64,000 bases of DNA, taken from Psychroserpens ponticola. Lineage in GTDB: Bacteria > Bacteroidota > Bacteroidia > Flavobacteriales > Flavobacteriaceae. Each line of letters begins with the position of its first letter. The stretch's first letter is position 1. The notes under the pieces were generated by a model. That model worked only from the letters and a program-made list of their open reading frames with translations, ran no database searches and had not been told where the DNA came from. The translations under genes were made by a program, and so were the position numbers. The DNA lies in assembly GCF_023556315.2 (NCBI RefSeq), contig NZ_CP116221.1, forward strand, positions 2,553,001 to 2,617,000. The letters are read 5' to 3'. Shown piece by piece: positions 51,991 to 60,921 of the stretch.

Positions 51991-53289
51991 TTAAAGATTT
52001 AATATTTTAACCTCCATACCTGGACCCAATTCATAAATACTGGTTAACAATTCTTCTTTTAACGGTTTCATAGCTTTGTTTTTCCCAGCTGCTTTATAAA
52101 TTTCAGCAATATGATATAAGGTCTCAGGTTCAAAGGTTTTATTGATGATATGCTTTTCTACAATTTGTAGCGCTTCGTTTATTTTTCCATTTTTAAAATA
52201 AGTCCAAGCCAATAAATCATATGATTGAGGTGTAGGTCTGTTTTCAATTTCAGTTTTAGCAATGGATATTGCTTCCTCTAAATTCGTTTTAGAATCCACA
52301 TATAACAACACATTATATTTGTTATACATGTCTCCATATGTCTTATTTCTCATAGCATTTTCATACAAATCCAATTGTTCTTTAACCAAAGTTTCATCGT
52401 TTATAAATTCAGCAATTTCAGCTTTCAATAAAAAGTAATCTGGAGCAAAATAAGTTTCGGTAACTGCATTTAAAATTCGTAAAGCCTCTTCTGGATTTTT
52501 TTCATGTGAAAACACAATCCAAGCGATTCCCTTTTTTGCATAAGCATCATTTGGATCTAAAGCCAATGCTTTTAGAAAGTATGCATACGATTTTTCAATG
52601 TCGCCTGCATGACCATAAAAATCTGCAATATTGGTATATGACCATTGTTTCAAAGGAGTAAGATTAGAGGCCTCAGCAATGAGCATTGCTTTTTCCATGT
52701 AATTAATAGCAGCAACTAAGTTTCCTTTATGATCGCTCCATTTTGATAAACGAATGAGATAATCGAAATCACTAAAATTTTCAAAAGTTAAAAGATACAT
52801 ATGAGCCATTTCATAATTACCAAGTTCAAGATGTACATCAAATAACATTTTTTGAGTTTCCTGAAGGTTTTCTCCCAAAATTTCTGCTTTAGTTAAATGC
52901 TCGAGAGCTTCTTTAAATTTATGTTGAGAGATATAATTATAAGCAAGACTTTTAAGATACGACGGATTGTTATACTTGGTAATCTCGTTTACCTTTATTA
53001 AATGATTTTCAGCTTTTTTAAGATAATCAATATTACCAGTAGCTGAAAAATAATTAGAATAGGTTGATGCTAATTTTCCGATATAAGGAAATTGATTTGG
53101 AGTTTGTTCTAGCTTTTGAAACCAAAACACTTCGTTCTGTCTGGCACGTTCAAGTGTTTCATTTTCTGAAACATTTAAGTAAGCATTATAATCATTTGCA
53201 TTTGTTATTTGTGATTTAGTAGCTTCTTTACAGTTAGCAAATAAAGCAGCTATCAATACGAAAATTAATATGTTGTATTTAGAGTTCAT
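51991..53289 (-). CDS. TPR-repeat lipoprotein
   Basis: A 432-residue lipoprotein (lipobox FANC, C20). Most of it is tetratricopeptide repeats, e.g. NPSYLKSLAYNYISQHKFKEALEHLTKAE, SYAYFLKALALDPNDAYAKKGIAW and TPQSYDLLAWTYFKNGKINEALQIVEK. TPR arrays mediate protein contacts. It is in one unit with the small barrel-like protein, 3 bases downstream, and is preceded by a terminator from the DUF4331 genes. Confidence 0.85.
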   Translation of the reverse strand: MNSKYNILIFVLIAALFANCKEATKSQITNANDYNAYLNVSENETLERARQNEVFWFQKLEQTPNQFPYIGKLASTYSNYFSATGNIDYLKKAENHLIKVNEITKYNNPSYLKSLAYNYISQHKFKEALEHLTKAEILGENLQETQKMLFDVHLELGNYEMAHMYLLTFENFSDFDYLIRLSKWSDHKGNLVAAINYMEKAMLIAEASNLTPLKQWSYTNIADFYGHAGDIEKSYAYFLKALALDPNDAYAKKGIAWIVFSHEKNPEEALRILNAVTETYFAPDYFLLKAEIAEFINDETLVKEQLDLYENAMRNKTYGDMYNKYNVLLYVDSKTNLEEAISIAKTEIENRPTPQSYDLLAWTYFKNGKINEALQIVEKHIINKTFEPETLYHIAEIYKAAGKNKAMKPLKEELLTSIYELGPGMEVKILNL

Positions 53290-53321
53290 TTTTGAATGTT
53301 TTTGAGTGAGTATTCTTTGTT

Positions 53322-53362
53322 AAAAAACTCCAAAATAGAACTCTAAGAATTCCATTTTGGAG
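53322..53362 (-). terminator. Intrinsic terminator downstream of the DUF4331 pair
   Basis: CTCCAAAAT (53328-53336) and ATTTTGGAG (53354-53362) form a 9-bp stem; on the minus strand it is followed by a run of six T (53327-53322). It separates the DUF4331 genes from the TPR gene. Confidence 0.8.
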
Positions 53363-53375
53363 CCTATAATATAAT

Positions 53376-53948
53376 CTACCAAGGCGAAGCTAAGTAAGGA
53401 AAAGTTGCAGAAAATGATTTATCATTAGCACTAACATTATCATTTGTTAACCCTGGATTATCAGCTCCAGCTGGTCCACCAAATATTAAGAGTAATTCTG
53501 TTGAAATCACATCATCATCTAATGCACGACCTGTTAATATATTAGTTCCATCAAAAAATGTAGTTGTGCCAACTAAAGACACTGTTAAAACATCTGTAGC
53601 TAATGCACCAGTAAATTGCTCAGCATTGAATCCTAAGGCATTTGTATACATTGGGTCTGTATGCGCAGGATTTAAAGCTTCTAACTTATTTTGAAATTTT
53701 GTTTGAAAAGCTGCACCTTGATTTGAAGGCAGCGTAACATTGTAAATGTTTTTATCTGCCATATCTACAAATACCGTGTTTATAGCTGGTCGACCCATTT
53801 GATCTTCCTGTGTAAACGTTCCAGAAAAGTCTGGAGGTGTTTGTTGCATTGGATCATTAGATCCGTTATCGTCGTCATTACTACAATTGAATGCTGTAAA
53901 CGATACAAGCATTGCAATTATTACTAATTTTATATTGTTAAGTTTCAT
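53376..53948 (-). CDS. DUF4331 family lipoprotein (C-terminal type)
   Basis: A 190-residue lipoprotein, starting at the ATG giving MKLNNIKLVII, with C22 as lipidation site and a SNDDDNGSND tether. An in-frame ATG 17 codons upstream gives a charged non-signal extension and overlaps the preceding gene. The mature part corresponds to the second half of DUF4331 proteins: GRPAINTVFVDM, LTGRALDDDVISTELLLIFGG and SFSATFPYLASPW. It is the companion of the preceding gene, which has the first half. Function unknown. Confidence 0.8.
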   Translation of the reverse strand: MKLNNIKLVIIAMLVSFTAFNCSNDDDNGSNDPMQQTPPDFSGTFTQEDQMGRPAINTVFVDMADKNIYNVTLPSNQGAAFQTKFQNKLEALNPAHTDPMYTNALGFNAEQFTGALATDVLTVSLVGTTTFFDGTNILTGRALDDDVISTELLLIFGGPAGADNPGLTNDNVSANDKSFSATFPYLASPW

Positions 53949-53976
53949 GTTTTTGAATTTTAAAAGTTTAAATTTT

Positions 53977-54669
53977 TTATTGTTTTCTCTTTGACTCAAC
54001 CCATAGATTCACTGAATCTCCACTACCAACCATAGCTTTTGGCAACTCAACTACAATTGAAAGTACATTTGTTCCAGCGAATGTGTCTGAAGCAAAACCA
54101 TCCCCAGTTCCTTCAGGTAAAAAAGCACCTTCTTCCATCCCATCATTATCATCATCACCAGGAGTTACAATTTGTGTATAGCGAACAAAATCCATAAAGA
54201 AAGGATCATCTCTAGGTCCAGCAAAAAAGCGCATGTCATTATTAGATTCAATAATAGCATCGTCTCCATAATTAGTAATCGCAACAGCGTTTGTGGTTGC
54301 TGTGGTTACAATTGAACTATTTAATCCCGTTTGAGATGGCGCAGTTGGACCAAAGAAATACATTTTACCATCCCTTGCAGTAGCTTGAATTACTAAGTCT
54401 GCAACAGCATCTCCATTGTTATCAATATTAAATTCGAAGAGCACATTTTCGTCAAATGCAGCAGAAGATGTATTTGCAGGACTTATTAATCCTTGAACAT
54501 TTGCTACAAAAACAATAGTGTTAGTGTCTTGCCCTTGAAAACCGTAGATGTCAGTAATATCACTTGTACCACCTGCAACTGCAGGCGCATCGATATGATC
54601 TGCTGAAATTGCAAAATAGCCTGCAATTGCGATAATTGCAGTTCCAATTAAGATTTTTGATTTTTTCAT
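53977..54669 (-). CDS. DUF4331 family exported protein (N-terminal type)
   Basis: A 230-residue protein with a signal peptide (1-22). DHIDAPAVAGGTSDITDIYGFQG and FAGPRDDPFFMDFVRYTQI are hallmark segments of DUF4331; FAGTNVLSIVVELPKAM is near the end. Full-length DUF4331 proteins carry the features of this gene and of the next in one chain. Each of the two genes has its own secretion signal, so the split is not a sequencing frameshift. It is the first gene of the minus-strand unit facing the ECF sigma pair. Confidence 0.82.
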   Translation of the reverse strand: MKKSKILIGTAIIAIAGYFAISADHIDAPAVAGGTSDITDIYGFQGQDTNTIVFVANVQGLISPANTSSAAFDENVLFEFNIDNNGDAVADLVIQATARDGKMYFFGPTAPSQTGLNSSIVTTATTNAVAITNYGDDAIIESNNDMRFFAGPRDDPFFMDFVRYTQIVTPGDDDNDGMEEGAFLPEGTGDGFASDTFAGTNVLSIVVELPKAMVGSGDSVNLWVESKRKQ

Positions 54670-54791
54670 AATAATGAGGTTTTTGTTAATTATTTATTTG
54701 TCTCTGGAAACACTTACGTAAAAATCACAGGTACGGTTTTATTTAATTTTTGTAATTAAAAATAAAATCGTCGAACGAACAGATAAAAAAT

Positions 54792-54799
54792 TAACTTTG
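54792..54799 (+). promoter_or_regulatory. Candidate -7 element upstream of the LETM1-related gene
   Basis: TAACTTTG matches TAnnTTTG perfectly and lies 21 bases before the start codon at 54821; I find no good TTG at the -33 position. Confidence 0.4.
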
Positions 54800-54820
54800 T
54801 AGAGACATTAAAACTCAAGT

Positions 54821-56005
54821 ATGAATCCATCTACTGCTGGCTGGATAGAAAAATTTTGCTCGCAAATTTCTAAAAAAGGCATTCCTTTTGAAAACTACCA
54901 TACCATGTATAGTAGCTTAAAAAGCTATGGGTTTATTTATGGTGTTAATATTAGTATGACGGATAAGGTTGATGGAACTCTTACATATTCTGAAGATGAA
55001 TTAGCCAAGACCAATCTCATTACAGGATTATATCATGTGTATTACTTTCATAAAGGAGAGGTTACAACAAAAGCTTTTATTGAAATCTTACTTGACTTTT
55101 ACAAATCGCTTGAAGTGTCTGATTTATCCCTTTGGGACAAATTGGTCATTGGTAAAAGTGAAACTTCAATGCTAGAACGATTAATACATGATCGCGTTCA
55201 AATTGATGATAACATCATTACAAGAAGCTTTAATAAATCCATTACCAATTCTTTATTATTTGTTGATGTCTTAGCCTTTGATAGTTATTTATCAACTTCA
55301 ATAGAACCAAAATCATATACTGCACATCTTGAAAGTATTATAATTGGAACGCTATACAAATCGTTAAATTCTAAAAGTAAGATTACAGACTATGACAAGG
55401 AGATTATTGATGTGATTGAAACGTCATCATCTTTACCAGATTTAGATGTTGATATAGAAGATCTTATTTATGATATTGATTATAATATCAATACCAATGA
55501 AAAAAAATACCTAATTGATTTAATGTGTTTGTCCATTTGGGATGATGAAATTCTTGAAAAATCAGAATATCAATTCTTAGTACAGCTTGCAAAACGCTTA
55601 AATATTGAAGTGAGTGTTATTCAAGATTCCATTTTGTGTGTGTTTAACTTTCATACTACGCATCAAAAGGAAGTACTTTTATTTCAGCAGAAAAATCCCA
55701 TTTCAAACTTTTACGAAAACTCATCGCAATTGGTTACAAAGCTAATCAGAAGGAATAGCAAACGTATTGTAAAAGAAATTAGGCAGAGTAAGGAATTGAT
55801 GTTACTAATCACAAAATCTACACATTCTGATTTAAGTAAAGAGGAACAAAAAAAGTTACAAGCACAACTTGTAGATGTATTAAAAACCATTCCTAGTTTA
55901 GCTATTTTCTTACTTCCTGGTGGTGCGATTTTATTACCAATATTTGCAAAACTAATTCCTAATTTACTGCCTTCATCATTTGATGACAATCGCATTGAAA
56001 AATAA
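54821..56005 (+). CDS. LETM1-related, biofilm-associated-type protein
   Basis: A 394-residue protein. The bulk is helical and acidic with few recognisable motifs; it contains a TerB-like helical segment (LIDLMCLSIWDDEILEKSEYQFLVQLAKRLNI). The C-terminal part has SDLSKEEQKKLQAQLVDVLKTIPSLAIFLLPGGAILLPIFAKLIPNLLPSSF, the LETM1-like hydrophobic signature. Flavobacterial proteins of this form are annotated as LETM1-related biofilm-associated proteins. Its biochemical role is unknown; a membrane-associated location is likely. Confidence 0.75.
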   Translation: MNPSTAGWIEKFCSQISKKGIPFENYHTMYSSLKSYGFIYGVNISMTDKVDGTLTYSEDELAKTNLITGLYHVYYFHKGEVTTKAFIEILLDFYKSLEVSDLSLWDKLVIGKSETSMLERLIHDRVQIDDNIITRSFNKSITNSLLFVDVLAFDSYLSTSIEPKSYTAHLESIIIGTLYKSLNSKSKITDYDKEIIDVIETSSSLPDLDVDIEDLIYDIDYNINTNEKKYLIDLMCLSIWDDEILEKSEYQFLVQLAKRLNIEVSVIQDSILCVFNFHTTHQKEVLLFQQKNPISNFYENSSQLVTKLIRRNSKRIVKEIRQSKELMLLITKSTHSDLSKEEQKKLQAQLVDVLKTIPSLAIFLLPGGAILLPIFAKLIPNLLPSSFDDNRIEK

Positions 56006-56075
56006 ATTTGAATATTAAATTCTCTATTACGTAACTATCGTCATAAAATTACGTCAAATAGAAAACGTGTAATCT

Positions 56076-57098
56076 ATGACAAGTAAAACTTCGTTTTTAA
56101 AAGCTAACAGCATTGCTTTCATAATTCCTATTACACTGATTTTAGCATTAATCTTTCTGCTAAATTCAACAGCTTTCACAAACAATCAAAACATATTATC
56201 GACCTTTATTACTATTGATTTTATCATTACGATTCCATTGGTCTATTTCTTAATAGTTAGAAAAACTAAAATTTCAAATCTTACTATTGCACCATTTTTA
56301 ATAATCTGTGTTATCATTGCTTCTTATGTCATTCCTGCTGCCAATCAAGAGACTTTATCAATAGCAAAAACGTGGTTGATTCCTATAGTAGAATTAAGTG
56401 TGCTTTCCATAATTATTCTGAAGGTGAGAAAAGCCATTCAACACTATAAAAAAGTAGCTAACAACCATCAGGATTTCTATAGCATTCTTCAAGACACTTG
56501 TAAATCAATATTTCCTGAAGTACCAGCAAAGTTAGCAGCAAATGAAATTGCACTCATTTATTATGGTTTTTTTAATTTAAAAAAAACTAATCTTAAATCT
56601 AATGAGTATACAAATTATAAAGGTTCAGGTATTTTATCGACACTTGTTGCAGTGATTTTTTTGGTTGCAATTGAAATGGTAACCATTCATCTTCTAGCTG
56701 TAAAATGGAATACAACATTTGCTTGGATTTTAACGGGTTTGAGCATCTACTCAGCTTTACAAATTATTGGAATTATAAGATCGGTTCCAAAACGACCAAT
56801 TGCAATCAATGATAACGAATTAATACTCCGTTTCGGAATACTTAGTGAAACAATTATTCCTATTGAAGACATCGAAACAATTGCATTGGCAGATTCATCG
56901 GATTTTGATAAAGAAAAATCAACTAAAACATTATCTCTTCTTGGTGAATTAGAAAACAGTAACGTTGTCATTCAGTTAAAAACACCTCAGCACTTGCATT
57001 TTATCTACGGAAAATCAAAAACGTATACAAAACTATTATTTTTTGTTGATGATAATCAGTCGTTTAAAATTAAAGTAGAAAAGCTACTTTCAAGATAG
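56076..57098 (+). CDS. Multi-pass membrane protein, unknown function
   Basis: A 340-residue protein with about six membrane helices, four within residues 10-115 and two within 185-240. A C-terminal cytosolic domain of about 100 residues has the pattern of a bacterial PH-like domain (AINDNELILRFGILSETIIPIEDIETIAL). It follows the LETM1-related gene by 70 bases. I recognise no family. Confidence 0.6.
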   Translation: MTSKTSFLKANSIAFIIPITLILALIFLLNSTAFTNNQNILSTFITIDFIITIPLVYFLIVRKTKISNLTIAPFLIICVIIASYVIPAANQETLSIAKTWLIPIVELSVLSIIILKVRKAIQHYKKVANNHQDFYSILQDTCKSIFPEVPAKLAANEIALIYYGFFNLKKTNLKSNEYTNYKGSGILSTLVAVIFLVAIEMVTIHLLAVKWNTTFAWILTGLSIYSALQIIGIIRSVPKRPIAINDNELILRFGILSETIIPIEDIETIALADSSDFDKEKSTKTLSLLGELENSNVVIQLKTPQHLHFIYGKSKTYTKLLFFVDDNQSFKIKVEKLLSR

Positions 57099-57138
57099 AT
57101 GACTTATGAAATTCGTTTAGAAATTTCTTCGAGAGATT

Positions 57139-57894
57139 TTAAGCTAACCAATCTTTAAACTCTTTAACGCGCTCTCTTGCTACTATTATGTCTTGCTCAT
57201 TAAAGGTGTTTAGTTTTATTTGCAATCTGGAGTTTGTATAACTTACCATATCTTTAATTGCATTCACATTGACATAAAACTTTCGACTGATTCTAAAAAA
57301 CTTATGTGGCTCTAACTCATCTTCTAATTGTTCAAGAGTGGTATCTAACAAATAATTTCGTCCTTCAGAAGTATAAGCATAAGTACCTTTGTTTTCGCTA
57401 TAGAAACATTCGATATCATCAATATTTATGAGTTTTAAATGCTGACCAACTTTAACAGAAAAACGTTTTTTATATTCACGTTCTATCGGATTTACCAATA
57501 GCTTTTTTATATCATTAAAATCTAAAGTAACCGATTGTTGTTCAGGTATACGCTCTTTATATTTTGAAACTGCTCTTGTCAAATCATCTTCATCAATCGG
57601 TTTCAATAAATAATCAATGCTGTTGAGTTTAAATGCCTGTAATGCGTATTCATCGTAAGCTGTAGTAAAAATTACTGCGGAATTAATATCAATCGTTTCA
57701 AAAATTTCAAATGATAAACCATCACTCAATTGAATATCTAAAAAAATCAAATCAGGATGTTCATTGTTTTGAAACCAATCAATAGATTCTTCGACAGAAT
57801 GTAACATCGTTTCAGCTTCCATTTGCAATTCTGTTAACATACGTTGCAGTCGTCTAGCCGAAGGTTTTTCGTCTTCAATAATAATGATACTCAT
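57139..57894 (-). CDS. LytTR-family response regulator
   Basis: A 251-residue regulator: receiver domain 1-120 with phosphoacceptor D53 in FLDIQLSDG, acidic pair near the N-terminus (IIEDEKPSARRL), and K in LLKPIDEDDL. The LytTR DNA-binding domain (about 145-250) has RFSVKVGQHLKLINIDDIECFYSENKG and ISRKFYVNVNAI. It is the partner of the LytS-like histidine kinase encoded upstream, with three 2TM genes between. Confidence 0.94.
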   Translation of the reverse strand: MSIIIIEDEKPSARRLQRMLTELQMEAETMLHSVEESIDWFQNNEHPDLIFLDIQLSDGLSFEIFETIDINSAVIFTTAYDEYALQAFKLNSIDYLLKPIDEDDLTRAVSKYKERIPEQQSVTLDFNDIKKLLVNPIEREYKKRFSVKVGQHLKLINIDDIECFYSENKGTYAYTSEGRNYLLDTTLEQLEDELEPHKFFRISRKFYVNVNAIKDMVSYTNSRLQIKLNTFNEQDIIVARERVKEFKDWLA

Positions 57895-57920
57895 TCTCTA
57901 AATTTATCTTTTATTAATAA

Positions 57921-58253
57921 TTATTCGTAACGCTTAATTTCGTTAGAATCTTTGTCCATCAGTTCTTTAATTTTCTTAGTCTCCCAATTTTTTCCAAAAA
58001 TCAAACTTGGTAAAAACACAGAACCAGCATGTGATAGCAAACCAACTCCCCAAAAAGAAAATGTGATAAAATTACGCCATTGAAAATAGCTTTCTCCATC
58101 ATTTAAATTTTGAATATTTATATAAACAAAAACTAAATTAACTAATGTAAAAATTAAGGCATGTGTGTAAAAGCCTTTAATTCGTTTGACTCTTTTTTCA
58201 GCAATTTGGTATCGCTGTTTTTGATTAAAATGATTATTATCCATTATTCCCAA
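57921..58253 (-). CDS. 2TM domain protein
   Basis: A 110-residue membrane protein of the 2TM family: YQIAEKRVKRIKGFYTHALIFTLVN (helix one), FWGVGLLSHAGSVFLPSLIFGKNWE (helix two) and a charged KIKELMDKD tail. It starts within the preceding 2TM gene (10-base overlap), and is followed by the LytTR regulator after 26 bases. Three more 2TM copies lie in this operon. Confidence 0.9.
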   Translation of the reverse strand: MGIMDNNHFNQKQRYQIAEKRVKRIKGFYTHALIFTLVNLVFVYINIQNLNDGESYFQWRNFITFSFWGVGLLSHAGSVFLPSLIFGKNWETKKIKELMDKDSNEIKRYE

Positions 58254-58588
58254 TACTTATTATCTTTTTCCATCATCTCCTTAATTTTACGTTCTTCCCA
58301 ATTCTTTCCGAAGAAAAAATTAGGTCCAAAAACGCCTAGGAAGTGAAAGGCTAATCCGATTCCCCAAAAAAATGCTGTAGAGAATGTTCCGAAGCTAAAA
58401 AACTTCACTCCATTACTGGTTATTAAAATGATAATAAATATATTCACAATCACATAAGACGCCAAATGCCAGTAAAATCCCATGATTGCTTTTACCCTTT
58501 TTTTAGCTCTTAAATATGCCTCTTCTTTTTTCCATGCATTTTCGGCCCTATTGTTTTCGTAAGGTTCTATATTATTTTCCATGATCAT
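58244..58588 (-). CDS. 2TM domain protein
   Basis: A 114-residue membrane protein. After an N-terminal acidic tail (ENNIEPYENNRAENAWKKEE), it has YLRAKKRVKAIMGFYWHLASYVIVN, FFWGIGLAFHFLGVFGPNFFFGKNWEE and RKIKEMMEKDNKYWE, the 2TM signature. It ends 10 bases into the next 2TM gene. Confidence 0.9.
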   Translation of the reverse strand: MIMENNIEPYENNRAENAWKKEEAYLRAKKRVKAIMGFYWHLASYVIVNIFIIILITSNGVKFFSFGTFSTAFFWGIGLAFHFLGVFGPNFFFGKNWEERKIKEMMEKDNKYWE

Positions 58589-58921
58589 TTATTCTTTATG
58601 ATTAAAAAAACGTGCTTCCTCTTCCAAACATTCTTGAAGCTTTCTGCTTTCCCAGTTTTTACCTAAGAAATAATCAAATCCATAAACTGAGAATGCATGA
58701 AATGTTATTCCAATTCCCCAAATCAGCCATACTGCTACTGTTCCGAAGTCAAACAAAGCTTCCTGTAATGTTTTTCCTTCATCTAAATCATCAATGATCT
58801 TTATAGTCGTTATAGTTGTATTAAAAATAACATAACCCATAAAATGTATATAAAACGCTCTTAGATTATCTACTTTATCTTTTATTTTTTTATATCTATA
58901 TACTTCTGTAAAATTTCCCAT
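58589..58921 (-). CDS. 2TM domain protein
   Basis: A 110-residue membrane protein, started at the ATG giving MGNFTEVYRYKKI; the frame is open upstream but that part overlaps the histidine kinase end and is not 2TM-like. It has YKKIKDKVDNLRAFYIHFMGYVIFN, IWGIGITFHAFSVYGFDYFLGKNWE and SRKLQECLEEEARFF. Adjacent 2TM copies are in the same unit. Confidence 0.88.
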   Translation of the reverse strand: MGNFTEVYRYKKIKDKVDNLRAFYIHFMGYVIFNTTITTIKIIDDLDEGKTLQEALFDFGTVAVWLIWGIGITFHAFSVYGFDYFLGKNWESRKLQECLEEEARFFNHKE

Positions 58922-58931
58922 GGCTTTAAAA

Positions 58932-60278
58932 TTAATTCCAACGTTTTTCTTCTTCTTCACGCATAAATTTTTCAATTTTACGTTTTTCCCATCCATTACC
59001 TAATACACCATCATTGACATACACTTTGTAGGCATGAAATGCTAATCCCATTCCCCAACCGAGCATTGGAAACCAAAACCATTGAATGGTATGTGGAGTG
59101 TATCGAAACCAAATAAAAATTAAAAATGGTATGACGATACAGTATGAGATTAAACTATAATAAAACTCTTTCATGTCTTCTACACGCTTACGTGCTCTAA
59201 CATATCTGTCGTCAAATTGTGTTTTTGGTTCTATTGTTCTCATGATTGATACTTGTTTTGTAAGCATTGGAATTGCAACTGCAAAACTACTAGCTTGTTG
59301 ATTGATTGATACTGTTTTATTTGATAGTAATTGATAGCGCTGTTTGATGTTTTCTAAACCTACACCACTACTCTTTTTCACGATTTGTTTTGGTTGAAGG
59401 TTATTCTCTACAATGAGCATGCCTTCAGATTCATAAATCTTAATATGCAAAGGCTTACTACTCGTCACCATATTATGCTTTACTGCATTTTCTAATAGTA
59501 ATTGTAATGATAAAGGAACCACCTTACTTTCTGAATTTGAAGCTCTATCTGGAATTTCGAATATAATGCTGTCTTCAAAACGCATTTTTAAAAGTGACAT
59601 ATAGGTTCTGGCAAAGTTTAATTCTTCATCTACAGTAATTAAATCTTTATTCTTTTGTTCTAAAACGTAGCGATATACTTTTGATAGAGACGTTGTAAAC
59701 TTTTGTGCATTTTTTGGATTTTCTTCAATTAAACTAGTTAATACATTTAAACTATTAAACAAAAAGTGCGGATCTAATTGATTTTTCAAAGCATCAAACT
59801 TGGCGCTTGCCGTTCCAGCAATGACCTTTTGTTCTTTTATTTTATTTTTCTGATATCTATTATAGAAAAATATAACATGAAATATTGAGACAATAGTTAG
59901 CGTAATCCACACGCCAAAAGTGTAACCTTGCCAAGTCTCATTTTTAATAAATGTTTCAAAAGAAACATCGTATAAAAAGACAGATGTTAAAGCTCTTAAA
60001 AAGAACAAACCAATAAGTGTAATCATTGTTGAACCTGCGATTCCTATTAAAACACGTTTAATGGTATCTCCTTTTTTCCATGTACGACGCTCCATATAAT
60101 CAAAGAATGCCATATTAGAATAGCCTAAAACAAAAGCATACAATTGATAGAATCCAAAATCAATTAAAAACTCACTGACTGTCTTATAATCAAATCCTCC
60201 AGAAAGCATATTGCCAATAACGTAGACAACGCTTCCGATGATTAAAGTAATAATGATATTTTTAGCTGATTTTGTCAT
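58932..60278 (-). CDS. LytS-type histidine kinase with C-terminal 2TM domain
   Basis: A 448-residue sensor kinase. Residues 1-145 have about four membrane helices. The His_kinase domain has the phosphoacceptor H171 in LDPHFLFNSLNVLTS, and a short ATPase domain with LLENAVKHN and GVGLENIKQRY. Residues about 350-448 form a 2TM domain (YVRARKRVEDMKEFYYSL... WGMGLAFHAYKVYV... GNGWEKRKIEKFM) just like the three small proteins that follow. It pairs with the LytTR regulator at the end of the cluster. The signal is unknown. Confidence 0.93.
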   Translation of the reverse strand: MTKSAKNIIITLIIGSVVYVIGNMLSGGFDYKTVSEFLIDFGFYQLYAFVLGYSNMAFFDYMERRTWKKGDTIKRVLIGIAGSTMITLIGLFFLRALTSVFLYDVSFETFIKNETWQGYTFGVWITLTIVSIFHVIFFYNRYQKNKIKEQKVIAGTASAKFDALKNQLDPHFLFNSLNVLTSLIEENPKNAQKFTTSLSKVYRYVLEQKNKDLITVDEELNFARTYMSLLKMRFEDSIIFEIPDRASNSESKVVPLSLQLLLENAVKHNMVTSSKPLHIKIYESEGMLIVENNLQPKQIVKKSSGVGLENIKQRYQLLSNKTVSINQQASSFAVAIPMLTKQVSIMRTIEPKTQFDDRYVRARKRVEDMKEFYYSLISYCIVIPFLIFIWFRYTPHTIQWFWFPMLGWGMGLAFHAYKVYVNDGVLGNGWEKRKIEKFMREEEEKRWN

Positions 60279-60284
60279 AATAAT

Positions 60285-60917
60285 TTATTCTTTACAAGAT
60301 GTTACAACTTGTTCTGCACGTCCTTTTCCCCAATTAGGATGAAATTCACTTTCAGGTTTAAAGTTAGTAAAAAGTTCAATTGATTTTTCTATTTCAGTAC
60401 AAAACGGTTTTGTGTCTTGTCCGAAATATTTAGCACTTCCCATTCCCCATTCTGCTTTACTAAACACAACTCTTGGGTTTTCAGGAGCCATAGCAGATGC
60501 CTTACTATATAGTTCAGTAATTTTTCCAGAATATTTCATTCCGTATGTCATACCATCAAAAGACACCCAATTGGTTAACACATGTGCTTGCAATACCAAA
60601 ATCTCAGGATTATCTTTGCTAATCGCCATTGCAGAGTTAAGGTGTTCTTGTGCTTTATCTAATTGTGCTTTTAAAATAGTTTCATCTTTTTGTCCCCAAC
60701 TTTTTATACTATTAATTTGTGCAATATAATAGTGAGGTAGCCATTGATCAATCTCTGCGTTTGAAATACGTTCAAACATATTTTCTGCTTCATCTGTATT
60801 TCCTTCTTGCCAAAGTGAAAATGCTTTTTGCATTCCTTTTTCAAAATTTGTTTGAGCTGGTATAAATCCTGATACTAATACAAATGCGATAATTATTAAA
60901 TTTTTCATAATATTCAT
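60285..60917 (-). CDS. Exported helical-repeat (TPR-like) protein
   Basis: A 210-residue protein with a signal peptide ending IPAQ. The ATG three codons in (MKNLIIIA) is an equally good start. The mature part has TPR-like helices: MQKAFSLWQEGNTDEAENMFERIS, LNSAMAISKDNPEILVLQAHVLT and ELYSKASAMAPENPRVVFSKAEW. It lies between a DUF2141 gene and the histidine kinase in one minus-strand unit, so it may be a periplasmic partner of the sensor. Confidence 0.78.
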   Translation of the reverse strand: MNIMKNLIIIAFVLVSGFIPAQTNFEKGMQKAFSLWQEGNTDEAENMFERISNAEIDQWLPHYYIAQINSIKSWGQKDETILKAQLDKAQEHLNSAMAISKDNPEILVLQAHVLTNWVSFDGMTYGMKYSGKITELYSKASAMAPENPRVVFSKAEWGMGSAKYFGQDTKPFCTEIEKSIELFTNFKPESEFHPNWGKGRAEQVVTSCKE

Positions 60918-60921
60918 AATA

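Noticed and set aside
53949-53999. Longer start for the second DUF4331 gene.
   Set aside because: It would put charged residues before the lipoprotein signal peptide and overlap the preceding gene.
57107-57127. GAAATT/AATTTC as a terminator between the convergent membrane protein and LytTR genes.
   Set aside because: The stem is only 6 bp, A+T-rich, and has no clear T run, so it is not convincing.
58922-58996. Longer start for the third 2TM gene.
   Set aside because: The extra 25 residues are lysine-rich, overlap the histidine kinase 3' end, and are absent from the paralogues.
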